Shown here: positions 32,477 to 41,395 of the stretch, piece after piece
Numbering within the stretch: the stretch's first letter is position 1
Layout of the letters: every line of letters starts with the position of its first letter
NCBI GenBank assembly: GCA_018240525.1
Contig: JAFEFN010000014.1
Location: 482,487 to 546,486, forward strand
Direction: 5' to 3'
DNA length: 64,000 bases
DNA from: Pseudomonadota bacterium
GTDB taxonomy: Bacteria > Pseudomonadota > Gammaproteobacteria > Steroidobacterales > Steroidobacteraceae
Made by a program: the position numbers and the translations under genes
Notes under the pieces: generated by a model
Seen by the model: only the letters and a program-made list of their open reading frames with translations
The model's database searches: none
Told to the model about the DNA's origin: nothing

Positions 32477-34066
32477 CTGAGGGTCCGGCATTACGGCCTT
32501 GCGCTCCTGGCCTCGGTGGCCCTGGCGGGCTGCACCACCATGCCCGGCCGTGGGGCCGTGCGCCGCGAGCCGGTCGGGGGCGAGACCCCGCCTAACCCGG
32601 CGCTCGTCGAACCGTTCAAGGCGGGCGCCCAGGCCAACGGCGGGAAATCGGGCTTCCGGATGTACTCCGTCGGCGTCGACGGCCTGCTGCTGCGGCTGGA
32701 ACTGATCGAAGACGCCAAGAGCACCCTCGATCTTCAGTACTACATCTTCCACGGCGACGAATCGGGACGAATCCTGACCGAGGCGCTGATGCGAGCGGCC
32801 GAGCGCGGGGTGCGGATACGCATCATGCTGGATGACGGGGAGACCGTCGCGGGGGATGAGCAGCTCCTGGCGCTGGCCGGGCTGCCGAATGTCTCCATCC
32901 GGGTCTTCAACCCCTGGCGCTATCGCGGGCACAACCACTTCGTGCGCGGCACCGAGTTCCTGTTCAACAAGGCAAGGCTCGACTACCGGATGCACAACAA
33001 GCTCTTCGTCGCGGACGGGACCCTCGCGCTGGTCGGCGGCCGCAACATCGGCGACCAGTATTTCCAGGTGGAGCCCGACTCCCAGTTCGCCGATGACGAC
33101 GTCATCGTGGCCGGGCCGATGGTCCCGAAGCTGGCGGCAAGCTTCCAGACGTACTGGGACAGCACGCTCGCCGTCCCGATCGAGGCGATCGCGCCACACA
33201 GCCAGTACGATGCGGCGCGCGTGGCCGAGCTGGCGGTGCGCCGCACCGAGCCGCAAAAGGCCCGGGCCGCGGATCCGCATTTTGTGGAGAAGCTCACTGC
33301 GGGCGAGCCGCTGCACAGTGTCCTGTCGGGCGCCAGCCCGCTGAGCTGGGCGACGGCCGAGCTCGCCTGCGACAGTCCGGAGAAGAAGCCGGTCGCCGAT
33401 GGCGCACGGGTCGGCAGTCTCATGTTCACCGCCATTGCCGATGCCGTTCACGGCACACAAACCGAACTGCTCATGGTGACGCCGTACCTGGTGCCCACCC
33501 CCGATGAGCAGGCGCTGCTGACCGGGGCGACCGCCGCGCAGCGCCGGGTCCGCGTTCTGACGACGTCCCTGGAGGCGACCAACGATCCGGTGGCCCAGGC
33601 CGGCTACGAGCACCATCGGCTGGCCCTGCTCAAGGGCGGCGTCGAGATCCATGAGCTGCGCACCCACCCGGAGACCACCCGCGGCACCGGGCAGTCCGCG
33701 CGCATGACCCGGTACGGCAACTTCAGCCTGCACGCCAAGCTCATGGTCTTCGACCGCAAATCGCTCTTCGTGGGATCCATGAACTACGATGCGCGCTCGC
33801 GCTGGCTCAACACCGAGGTCGGCCTGATCATCTACAGTGCGGATCTGGCGACCCAGGCGGCCCAGCGCTTTGACACGATGACCCGACCGGAGAGCGCTTT
33901 TGCCGTGGCCCTGCAGTCAACGGCTGCCGGCGGGGCACCGCGGCTCACCTGGAGCACGGTCGAGCAGGGCAAACCGGTCACCTACACCCAGGAACCTGCC
34001 CGCAGCGGCTGGCAGCGCTTCGAGGTCGACACCCTCGAGCTGCTGCCGATCGACCACGAGCTCTGA
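32477..34066 (+). CDS. Phospholipase D-family lipoprotein (cardiolipin synthase C-like)
   Basis: About 529 residues. Two HKD motifs are present: MHNKLFVADG and LHAKLMVFDRKS, with GSMNYD following the second, as in cardiolipin synthase ClsC/YmdC. The lipobox LAGC is encoded at 32522. No ATG, GTG or TTG precedes the lipobox in frame except a GTG only five codons before it, too late for a signal. Reading from a CTG at 32477 gives a perfect 19-residue lipoprotein signal (RVRHYGLALLASVALAGC after the start). That CTG overlaps the TGA of a short upstream frame. It would make or remodel phospholipids at the envelope. The start is my inference. Confidence 0.85.
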   Translation: MRVRHYGLALLASVALAGCTTMPGRGAVRREPVGGETPPNPALVEPFKAGAQANGGKSGFRMYSVGVDGLLLRLELIEDAKSTLDLQYYIFHGDESGRILTEALMRAAERGVRIRIMLDDGETVAGDEQLLALAGLPNVSIRVFNPWRYRGHNHFVRGTEFLFNKARLDYRMHNKLFVADGTLALVGGRNIGDQYFQVEPDSQFADDDVIVAGPMVPKLAASFQTYWDSTLAVPIEAIAPHSQYDAARVAELAVRRTEPQKARAADPHFVEKLTAGEPLHSVLSGASPLSWATAELACDSPEKKPVADGARVGSLMFTAIADAVHGTQTELLMVTPYLVPTPDEQALLTGATAAQRRVRVLTTSLEATNDPVAQAGYEHHRLALLKGGVEIHELRTHPETTRGTGQSARMTRYGNFSLHAKLMVFDRKSLFVGSMNYDARSRWLNTEVGLIIYSADLATQAAQRFDTMTRPESAFAVALQSTAAGGAPRLTWSTVEQGKPVTYTQEPARSGWQRFEVDTLELLPIDHEL

Positions 34067-34220
34067 GGCGCGGCGACCCTCGACGTCAGCTGAACCCGAC
34101 AGACTTCTCTGACACACGGTGCCTTAAATGGCGCACACCACTACGGGATGCGGCGGATGGCGCCGTGGCCTGCGTGGCGGCAATAGTACGCCGTCACTTG
34201 GTCATCCCTAGAGGTAAGTC

Positions 34221-34544
34221 ATGAAGACTCTGATCGCCGGGACTCTGGCCGCCGGATTGTTGCTGACACCGCTGGCCATGGCGCAGGACGCGGACCAGGA
34301 TCGGTCGCATCCTTCGGCATTCGTCAAGGACTCCGTGATCACCACGAAGATCAAGTCGAAGCTCGCCGCAGACCACATCACCAGCCTCGGTCGGATTCAC
34401 GTCGACACCGACACGAATGGCATCGTGTGGCTGACCGGCAGTGCCCGCAGCCAGGAGGCGATCGACCATGCCGTGCAGGTCGCCAACTCCACCGAGGGCG
34501 TGAAGGGCGTGCAGAGCTCGCTGGTCGTCAAGGCCGACGACTGA
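34221..34544 (+). CDS. BON-domain periplasmic protein (OsmY-like)
   Basis: 107 residues with a signal peptide (LIAGTLAAGLLLTPLAMA). One BON domain follows: VITTKIKSKLAADHI, IHVDTDTNGIVWLTGSARSQEAIDHAVQVA and VKGVQSSLVV. OsmY-type proteins are osmotic or stress-induced and bind membranes or support envelope integrity; OsmY itself has two BON domains. An AGAGG ribosome binding site sits a few bases before the ATG. It lies between the phospholipase D lipoprotein and the DUF5329-like gene, with a hairpin after it. Confidence 0.92.
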   Translation: MKTLIAGTLAAGLLLTPLAMAQDADQDRSHPSAFVKDSVITTKIKSKLAADHITSLGRIHVDTDTNGIVWLTGSARSQEAIDHAVQVANSTEGVKGVQSSLVVKADD

Positions 34545-34557
34545 TCCACACCTGGGG

Positions 34558-34583
34558 GCGGCCGCCCACGGAGGCGCGGCCGC
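34558..34583. terminator. Hairpin after the BON-domain gene
   Basis: Two GCGGCCGC octamers (each self-complementary) separated by ten bases can form an eight-base stem 13 bases after the stop codon. Only a short pyrimidine run follows. A likely transcription stop or attenuator before the DUF5329-like gene. Confidence 0.45.
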
Positions 34584-34628
34584 TTCCCACCTTCACCACC
34601 GCACCGCTGTCGCACCCGCCGCCGCGAG

Positions 34629-35063
34629 ATGAAACGCCCTGTGCACCTTGCGGGATGGCTGCTGATCGCGGCGCTGTCGCTCGGCGTCTGCGCCTACGCA
34701 GCGGACGCCTCCGCGCTCGAGCGGCAGAAGATCGACTACCTGATCGGGTCCGTGGAAGGCCTGCAGGGCGCAGAGTTCTTCCGCAACGGGAAGTCCTACG
34801 ATGCGCAGGAGGCGGGCAAGCACCTGCGCCTGAAGCTGCGGCTCGCCGGGTCCCGGATCGCCACGGCCGATGACTTCATTCGACTGTGCGGCTCGGTATC
34901 CTCGATGTCGGGATTGCCGTACCAGATCCGGTTCTCCGACGGGCACACGGTCTCATCCGAGGCTTACCTGCGGCAGAAGCTCGCCGAATTCGACCGGGTC
35001 GGGTCGGGGGCCTCGAATTCGCGCCCACGGCTGGCGACGAGCACCCGTGCGCAGGGCGGTTGA
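34629..35063 (+). CDS. DUF5329-like periplasmic protein
   Basis: 144 residues with a signal peptide (LAGWLLIAALSLGVCAYA). The mature sequence has the family run KIDYLIGSVEGL, FFRNGKSYDAQEAGKHLRLKL, ADDFIRLCGSVSSMSGLPY and a final LRQKLAEFDRV. It is the YfeK/DUF5329 type found near other small envelope proteins; the function is not known. The C-terminal 15 residues are low-complexity. It follows the BON-domain gene by 84 bases. Confidence 0.78.
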   Translation: MKRPVHLAGWLLIAALSLGVCAYAADASALERQKIDYLIGSVEGLQGAEFFRNGKSYDAQEAGKHLRLKLRLAGSRIATADDFIRLCGSVSSMSGLPYQIRFSDGHTVSSEAYLRQKLAEFDRVGSGASNSRPRLATSTRAQGG

Positions 35064-35238
35064 TTGACAGGAGGCACTCGCCCTGCCGGCGGGTTCCCTG
35101 TATCCCATCGGGCTACCGCATGTCGGCCACGGAGGGTGCAATCGCCGCAACTGGGACACGCGCGTTGAGGCCGTGCGAGAACCGTCGCTGTCCTTCACGA
35201 AAATCGGTGCGATGCGGTATCTGGGGATGTGCGGGTCG

Positions 35239-36279
35239 CTAGCGGCCCGCTCCAGGGTTGCTCGCACTCTGGTCGAAAACCTCACGAATGGCCGAAACAA
35301 CCGTGTCGGGCTCGTCGAACTGAATGTATTCGGAACTGTTCCGGGTAAAGATCTGCCTGGAATTCGAGGACAGCTCGAGCAGGCGTGACTGTCCGAGAGC
35401 GGCCTCGTACTCATACCGCAGGTGCTTGAGGCTCGTGGCGCGTGGCGTCGCCACTGAACCCACTCCATGGTTCCCCGTCGAGAGGACTCGTACCGGTCGT
35501 GTCCCCAGCGAGCCGCGATGCTCTTTCAGGTATGACTCATCGGCAGGCATCTGCTCCATTTCCGAGATGAAGGCGTCGTACATCGCGACCTTGGTTTTCG
35601 CTTGCTGTAGAACGCTCTCGTTCAACCCGGACGACCAGGCCACTTCCGGCCAGCTGCGGAAGAACAACTCCGCACACGTGCGATCGGGAGTGTCAGGTCG
35701 CCGCGGCGGTAGCGGCCTGCCGTTAGCGATGGCATCGCGGCAGGCCCGAACGTACGGCAGGAATGCAGCCTCACCACGATGGTCATCGTTCTGCAGGTCC
35801 GCCGGCTCCAGATCATCGGTGTCCGCCTCCAGGAACACCACTCCCGCCACTTCGGCGGTGTAGCGCAAGGCGAAGACGCGCATGTTGTCGCCGCCAAATG
35901 AGCTTGCGACCAGGATGTACGGCCCGTCGATGCCTGCATTGTGCAGCGCGCCATGGAGCTCATCTGCAATCCGCGAACTCGTGCGGGGCATGGGCCCCGG
36001 ATCGCTGAAGCCCGCACCCGCGCGATCGTAGCTGCACGCCTGAGTCCACGCGGCGACCTGTGGCTGGACCAGCGCCCAGATGGGAGCCCAGTCCCCCCAA
36101 CCCGAGTCGAAGACGACCGTTGGCGCGCCGCTGCCGGTGCAGTACAGATTCAGGTTGCGACCGTCCACCTCCACCAGACGTCCCGGCTGGGTGTACAGCC
36201 CATCGCCGGGCGCCGCACCGGCCTCCCCCGTGATGGCGATCAGCAGGCATACGCAAGACACCCCTGTGCTCCGGTGCAT
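35239..36279 (-). CDS. Secreted alpha/beta hydrolase
   Basis: 346 residues from the ATG with GGGAGG just upstream; the frame remains open further upstream without family similarity. A signal is present (VSCVCLLIAITGEAGA). Alpha/beta-hydrolase features are the oxyanion region FDSGWGDWAPIW, the nucleophile elbow VASSFGGDN (Ala-Ser-Ser-x-Gly in place of Gly-x-Ser-x-Gly) and an acid in VVFLEADTDD. A late His is in STGNHGVGS. Substrate unknown. It follows the aldehyde dehydrogenase gene on the same strand after 129 bases, so it could be part of that transcript. Confidence 0.83.
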   Translation of the reverse strand: MHRSTGVSCVCLLIAITGEAGAAPGDGLYTQPGRLVEVDGRNLNLYCTGSGAPTVVFDSGWGDWAPIWALVQPQVAAWTQACSYDRAGAGFSDPGPMPRTSSRIADELHGALHNAGIDGPYILVASSFGGDNMRVFALRYTAEVAGVVFLEADTDDLEPADLQNDDHRGEAAFLPYVRACRDAIANGRPLPPRRPDTPDRTCAELFFRSWPEVAWSSGLNESVLQQAKTKVAMYDAFISEMEQMPADESYLKEHRGSLGTRPVRVLSTGNHGVGSVATPRATSLKHLRYEYEAALGQSRLLELSSNSRQIFTRNSSEYIQFDEPDTVVSAIREVFDQSASNPGAGR

Positions 36280-36408
36280 GAGACCTCCCAGCTGAGGGCT
36301 GCGGGCATGGGTCGCCCCCTTCGAGTAGACCGCGCGGCACGGTCGGGCATTGCACACACGGCAGCCGCGAGGACCACCGGCGCCCTCATGTGCGCGGCGT
36401 GGCGCGCT

Positions 36409-37806
36409 CTACGGCGCCAGCATGTGGTCCACGTAGTCGAGCGCCTCCTTCGGGAAGGGCGGGTAGAACATCGGCGCACCCTGCTGGGTGTCGAGCGCAT
36501 CCTCGACCACAGCACGCGGGTTTGAGAACTCGACGAAGCCGGCCTGACCCCCGAGCCGCCCGATGCCGCTGTGGTTCGCGCCCCCGAAGGGCAGCGACTG
36601 GATATTGGCCTGCACCACCGCGTTGTTGATGGCGCTGGTCCCGGCGCGGGTGTGCGCGAGAAACCAGTCGGCCGACTCCCGCTCCCGCGTGAAGATGTAG
36701 ATGGCGAGCGGCTTGGGCCGCCGGGCGATCTCCGCCACCGCTTCCTCGCGGTTCGTGAAGCCCTCCACGAACAGGACCGGCCCGAAGACCTCCTCGTGGT
36801 AGATGGCCATGGCAGGTGTCACCCCGACCAGGACTGTCGGCGCCACGAAGCGCGTGTCCGGATCCGCATCCCCGCCCATGACGAGCCTCGCACCCTTGGC
36901 GACCGCCTCGTCGATCAGCGCCTTGATCCGGCGCACGTGGCGCTCGTTGATGATGCGAGCCACGTCCGGGGAGGCGGCAAAGCCCTTGCCGGAGGAGTCG
37001 TAGAAGGCCCGGATCTTGTTCTGCAGCGCCTCGAGGAAGCGCGCCTTGAGGCTTTCGTGGACCAGAACGTAGTCGGGGCTGAGACAGACCTGGCCGTTGA
37101 TGATGTGACGCGCGAAGGCGAGCTTGGCTGCCGCATCCTCGATATCGGCACTGGCATCGATCACCGCCGGGTTCTTGCCCCCCATCTCCAGCGTGACGCC
37201 GGCGAAGTTCCGGGCGGCCGCTTCCATGATGAGCCGGCCGATCCGGTTGTTGCCGACGTAACAGATATGATCGAAGGGGAGTTTCAGGAGCGCCTCGGCC
37301 ACTTCCGGGCCGCCGGTGATCACCGCGACCTCATCGCCGAGACCGGCGCGCTCGATCACCTGCCGCACCAGCTCTGCGGACTGCGGTGCGACCTCGGAGG
37401 GCTTGAGGACGACGGCGTTGCCCGCCGCGATCATGCTGATCAGCGGCGACAGGCTGATCAGCACCGGCGAATTCCAGGTCGCCAAATGCAGCACGACGCC
37501 CTTCGGCTCGTAGTGCACGTAGGCGCGGCGCCCGAGCAGGCTCGGGACCTGCTCGACCTCCCGCCTTTGCATCCAGCCGGCCAGCCGCTCACAGGCATGG
37601 TCGGCCTCCGCCTTCAGCGGCAGGAGCGACAGCCGTCCGTCCATGCCGAGCTCGGCGTCCCCGGCACGGCCGATCTCCCCGCGCAGCTCGTAGACGGCCC
37701 GGTAGAGGCGGCGGATCTTGTCGACGCGCTCCGCAGCGCCCGAGCCCGCAATGCGGGCGCTCTCGCGGCGCAGCCTGGCGAACACCTGGTCATAGTCCTG
37801 CATCAA
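36409..37806 (-). CDS. Aldehyde dehydrogenase (coniferyl-aldehyde-dehydrogenase-like)
   Basis: 465 residues, about 20-30 shorter at the N-terminus than most ALDHs, as in the membrane-associated fatty/coniferyl aldehyde group. The active site shows Glu in VTLEMGGKNPAVI and the nucleophile Cys in INGQVCLSPDY. NAD contacts are in LKPSEVAPQSAELV and FVGN-like YVGNNRIGR. The C-terminal LPFGGANHSGIGRLGG and a tail FYPPFPKEALDYVDHMLAP are typical. It lies 96 bases downstream of the PQQ-alcohol dehydrogenase gene on the same strand, and would oxidise the aldehyde that enzyme makes. Confidence 0.92.
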   Translation of the reverse strand: MMQDYDQVFARLRRESARIAGSGAAERVDKIRRLYRAVYELRGEIGRAGDAELGMDGRLSLLPLKAEADHACERLAGWMQRREVEQVPSLLGRRAYVHYEPKGVVLHLATWNSPVLISLSPLISMIAAGNAVVLKPSEVAPQSAELVRQVIERAGLGDEVAVITGGPEVAEALLKLPFDHICYVGNNRIGRLIMEAAARNFAGVTLEMGGKNPAVIDASADIEDAAAKLAFARHIINGQVCLSPDYVLVHESLKARFLEALQNKIRAFYDSSGKGFAASPDVARIINERHVRRIKALIDEAVAKGARLVMGGDADPDTRFVAPTVLVGVTPAMAIYHEEVFGPVLFVEGFTNREEAVAEIARRPKPLAIYIFTRERESADWFLAHTRAGTSAINNAVVQANIQSLPFGGANHSGIGRLGGQAGFVEFSNPRAVVEDALDTQQGAPMFYPPFPKEALDYVDHMLAP

Positions 37807-37851
37807 TGCACCCTCATACCCGCACCGGTCACTTCAAGTCCCCGAGATGTC

Positions 37852-37880
37852 GGCCGGCTGCTGGCACGGCAGGCCGGCCC
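37852..37880. terminator. Hairpin between the alcohol and aldehyde dehydrogenase genes
   Basis: GGCCGGCTGC and GCAGGCCGGCC pair with a one-base bulge around a short loop. It could end part of the alcohol dehydrogenase transcript or lower expression of the downstream aldehyde dehydrogenase. Confidence 0.35.
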
Positions 37881-37902
37881 GGCATCGGCAGTATCCCACT
37901 AC

Positions 37903-40140
37903 TCAGGGGTGCGTCGCCGCCTGCTGATTCCTGAAGGCATCCCACGCCTGGTCGACCAGGAACGCATGGATGTCGTGCGCGTCCTGCGCCGACAGGACGT
38001 CGTCAAAGCGGCCCATGCCCCGGGGAGCGTAAGCGCCCTGCAGCACGATCGCATCGAAGATCGCATGGGTCGGCGCCGCCATCCGCCGCAGGTCCGGCAG
38101 CTCGCCGCGACCGAAGGTGTGGCAGCGCCCGCAATGGCGGTTGTAGAGGACCGCACCGTGCGCCACGTTCCCCGCCCTTGCCTCGCGTGCCGGTGGCTGC
38201 GGAAACGGCTCGTCCTCGACCAGCGGGGGCCTGGGTACTTCGCCGCCGCCGAGCTTGAGGGCCACGATCCGGCCCGCGTTGCCGTATTTGTACGCCGCCG
38301 TGTTCGGTGGAAAGGGCGCATACAGGCCGGGGCCACCGCCGTAGCCCGCCATGAAGGCGAGGTACTGCTCGCCGTGGACGGCGTAGGTCATGGGAGCGGC
38401 GATGATGCCGGTGCCGACGTCCACTTTCCTGAGGACGTTGCCCGTGCGGGCGTCGTACAGGACGAGCATCCCCTCGGCATCCCCCTGGACCACGATCTCT
38501 CCACCGGTCGAGAGGACACCGCCGCTCCAGAAGGTGGGCAGCGGGCGCTCCCAGACCACCTGCCCTTTGACGGGATCCCAGGCCTTGAGGACGCCCACCG
38601 AGCGGACGGAGTTCACGGCCGCCGGAGCCGCCAGGCTCGCAAGGCTGGGCAGCGCCCCGAACAGGGGCGCCAACACCTTCGGGTCGTAGTCTTCCGGAAA
38701 GAATCCCGCGACCGTGAAGTTCCCCTCGATCAGGCCGGCCGGCCGCCGTGCGGTCTCGATGTACACCATGGGCGCCTCGAGCGCGGGGATATAGACCAGC
38801 CCGGTCTGCGCACTGAAGGACATCGGCTGCCACGTGTGGGCGCCGGCCATGGAGGGATAGATAAGCTTCGGCCCCTGCAGGTACTCAGCCTCGGGCGTCG
38901 GGATGGGCCGACCGCTCCTGGGATCCAGGCCCTTCGTCCAGTTGGTGTAGGCGAAGCTCTTCGCAGAGATGAGTTCGCCAGTGGCCCGATCGATCACATA
39001 GAAAAAGCCGTTCTTCGAGGCCTGCATCAGCACCCTGCGCAGCTGGGTGCCGATCTGCAGGTCGGCGAGGATCATTTTCTGCGTGCTGTCGTAGTCCCAT
39101 TCGTCACCGGGAACGACCTGGTAGTACCACGCCATCTGCCCGGTATCGGCGTGGATCGCGATGATGGAGGCGGCATACAGGTCGTCACCGCCCCGGCGGC
39201 CGCCCTCCTTGATCGTGTAGGGAGAAGCATTCGCGGTACCGACGTAGAGCAGGTTCAGATCCGGATCGTAGGAAATGCCGTCCCACACGGTACCGCCGCC
39301 GCCGAACTCCCAGCGATGCCGGGGATCCCAGGTCTTCACCGCCTCGACGAGGTGGGGCTGGTCCTGCGCTCCGAGCTTCGGGTCGCGCGGGACGGTGAAG
39401 AAACGCCACTTCAGGGCACCGGTTTCGAGGTCGAACGCGGACACGTAGCCACGCACGCCGCGGAAATCCGCGCCCGCATTGCCGATCACCACCACCTTGC
39501 CCGCCACCACCGGGAATCCCGGACTGGTGTAGGGGAGCTGCTGCGCCCGGCCGAGCAGCGTGTCCACCCGCCACAGGCGCTGCCCACTGCGCGCATCGAT
39601 TGCATGGAGATAACCGTCGAGGGAGCCGACGTAGACGCGTCCTTTCCAGAGGGCCAGGCCGCGATTGACGGCGTCGCAGCAGGCATAGCGAGCCCAGCGG
39701 CCATCCACCTGCGGATCGTAGGTCCATCGCTCGCGTCCGGTGGCGGCGTCGAGACTGTAGACCCGCCCGAAGTTGCCCGCCGCATACATGATCCCGTCCA
39801 CCACGACAGGCGTCGCCTCCAGGCCGCGCCGGGTCCCGAGCGGGTACTGCCAGGCAAATCCGAGCCTGGGAGCGGTCTCGCGATTGATGCCGGCGAGCGG
39901 TGAGTAGTAGGTGCCCGCGCCGTCACGCCCGTTGGTGAACCATTGCTCCGGTTCGCGCGCAGCGGCGGCGAGCCGGGATGCATCGAGATCCCCGGCGGTC
40001 CGGGTGGCGGCCGGCGGTGCCGGCGGCGGATGCGAGCGTGCACAGCCGGCCACCGCTGCGAGCCACAGGGCAAGACACAGCCCGGCCCTGGCCGCGCAAG
40101 GGTCCGAGCGGCTGGTTCCGGGGGCGCCGCTCCGCTTCAT
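37903..40140 (-). CDS. PQQ-dependent quinohemoprotein alcohol dehydrogenase, predicted lanthanide type
   Basis: 745 residues from the ATG giving a lipoprotein-like signal (LALWLAAVAGC). The eight-bladed propeller carries the vicinal disulfide Cys154-Cys155 (YACCDAV), and tryptophan-dock repeats such as AIDARSGQRLWRVD. The catalytic Asp349 sits in DEWDYDS, where Asp351 two residues on is the extra aspartate (Asp-Tyr-Asp) known from lanthanide-using XoxF and PedH; calcium enzymes have Ala, Ser or Thr there. A C-terminal cytochrome c has CGRCH (Cys670, Cys673, His674) and a probable Met ligand in PRGMGRF. It oxidises a primary alcohol in the periplasm. PQQ synthesis genes are not in the window. 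Confidence 0.93.
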   Translation of the reverse strand: MKRSGAPGTSRSDPCAARAGLCLALWLAAVAGCARSHPPPAPPAATRTAGDLDASRLAAAAREPEQWFTNGRDGAGTYYSPLAGINRETAPRLGFAWQYPLGTRRGLEATPVVVDGIMYAAGNFGRVYSLDAATGRERWTYDPQVDGRWARYACCDAVNRGLALWKGRVYVGSLDGYLHAIDARSGQRLWRVDTLLGRAQQLPYTSPGFPVVAGKVVVIGNAGADFRGVRGYVSAFDLETGALKWRFFTVPRDPKLGAQDQPHLVEAVKTWDPRHRWEFGGGGTVWDGISYDPDLNLLYVGTANASPYTIKEGGRRGGDDLYAASIIAIHADTGQMAWYYQVVPGDEWDYDSTQKMILADLQIGTQLRRVLMQASKNGFFYVIDRATGELISAKSFAYTNWTKGLDPRSGRPIPTPEAEYLQGPKLIYPSMAGAHTWQPMSFSAQTGLVYIPALEAPMVYIETARRPAGLIEGNFTVAGFFPEDYDPKVLAPLFGALPSLASLAAPAAVNSVRSVGVLKAWDPVKGQVVWERPLPTFWSGGVLSTGGEIVVQGDAEGMLVLYDARTGNVLRKVDVGTGIIAAPMTYAVHGEQYLAFMAGYGGGPGLYAPFPPNTAAYKYGNAGRIVALKLGGGEVPRPPLVEDEPFPQPPAREARAGNVAHGAVLYNRHCGRCHTFGRGELPDLRRMAAPTHAIFDAIVLQGAYAPRGMGRFDDVLSAQDAHDIHAFLVDQAWDAFRNQQAATHP

Positions 40141-40290
40141 GGCACGGCCGTGCCGCAGGCTCGGGTTCGGCACGAACACTGGCCCTCCCCCCGATCGAAT
40201 TGGTAAAAGATCAGGAAGCACTCAGCCCACCGGAGTTCCCATGCCCCAACGATGCACTGGCACTCCGCAATCGCATCCCGGCGCCCTGCC

Positions 40291-41184
40291 ATGACTGACT
40301 CTCGCGCCCGCAATCAGCGCCATGTCGGGTGGATCGCCCGCCGGGCGCTCGACAACTGGATCGAGCACGAGGGCGCGCGGCTGGCGGCGTCCCTCTCGTT
40401 TTACACCTTGTTGTCACTGGCCCCCCTGGTGATCCTGACGATCGCGATCACCGCCGCCTTATTTGGCCGCCCGGCCGCGCAGCAGTCAATCATCGGCGAG
40501 GTCGGCAGACTGGTGGGACCGGAGGGCGCGCGGGCGGTCGAGGCCGTCGTCACGTACGGACATACCCCGGATGGCGGCGGCCGCGCCTCGATCATCGGGC
40601 TGGTGATTCTCCTGTTCGGGGCCTCGAGTGTCTTCGGCGAGTTGCAGTCCGCCCTGAACAAGATCTGGGACGTCCCCGGCAAAGGCCGCGTCAGCCTCCT
40701 GAGCCTGGTGAGATCACGGCTGTTCTCGTTCGCGATGGTGCTCGCGATTGGCTTCGTTTCCCTGGTATCGCTCACCGTGAGCGCAGGCCTCACCGCCTTT
40801 GAAACCTACTTCAGCCACGCCGTCTCCGGTCCGCTGTGGGTGCTGAACCTGCTGAATGCGCTGGTATCCTTCGCGGGAATCGCCGGTCTGATCGCCGTGG
40901 TCCTGAAGTACGTCCCGGACGCCCCGGTCCGCTGGCGCGATGTCTGGTTCGGGGCCGTCACCACGGCGTTCTTGTTCTCGGTGGGAAAATCACTCATCGG
41001 CCTGTACCTGGGGAAGGCCGCGGTGGGATCGGCGTACGGCGCCGCCGGCTCACTCGTCGTTGTGATCGTGTGGGTGTACTACTCGGCGATGATCTTTTAC
41101 TTCGGCGCCGAATTCACCCGTGCCCGCTCGAGTGCTGCGCATCCGGATCCGAAGACACAGGAGCGGCGCGCCACAGCGCCGTGA
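40291..41184 (+). CDS. YihY/virulence factor BrkB family membrane protein
   Basis: 297 residues from the ATG at 40291; an ATG at 40252 would add 13 non-conserved residues, and neither has a strong ribosome binding site. The family marks are clear: HEGARLAASLSFYTLLSLAPL at the first helix, LLFGASSVFGELQSALNKIWDV, and LIAVVLKYVPDAPVRWRDVWFGA. It ends with SLVVVIVWVYYSAMIFYFGAEFTRA. Six helices are expected. Formerly called ribonuclease BN, the family is of unknown function. It diverges from the PQQ-alcohol dehydrogenase gene. Confidence 0.9.
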   Translation: MTDSRARNQRHVGWIARRALDNWIEHEGARLAASLSFYTLLSLAPLVILTIAITAALFGRPAAQQSIIGEVGRLVGPEGARAVEAVVTYGHTPDGGGRASIIGLVILLFGASSVFGELQSALNKIWDVPGKGRVSLLSLVRSRLFSFAMVLAIGFVSLVSLTVSAGLTAFETYFSHAVSGPLWVLNLLNALVSFAGIAGLIAVVLKYVPDAPVRWRDVWFGAVTTAFLFSVGKSLIGLYLGKAAVGSAYGAAGSLVVVIVWVYYSAMIFYFGAEFTRARSSAAHPDPKTQERRATAP

Positions 41185-41395
41185 GCCGGGAATGCCGCGG
41201 GAAGGCTGAAGCTGGACCATCCTGCGCCAGCCCTGTCTCACCTGCGGAAGATCCCACCGCGCAGGCCCCCGGGGATACCGGGCCGACCGGCGGGCGGCCG
41301 GGCGGACTTCTCAGCGGACCAACGTAGTTGCCGACGTGTTCACCGACGGCCGCGACGAACGCCGAAGCACCCCGACTGAACGCTCCGGCAGAGTC

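Noticed and set aside
34558..34583. GCGGCCGC repeats as a mobile-element end
   Set aside because: Two self-complementary octamers ten bases apart after a stop codon are better explained as a hairpin; there is no transposase.
36571..39903. 1,110-residue plus-strand open frame
   Set aside because: It is the antisense of the aldehyde and PQQ alcohol dehydrogenase genes, His/Arg/Gly-rich with no domain; a typical shadow in G+C-rich DNA.
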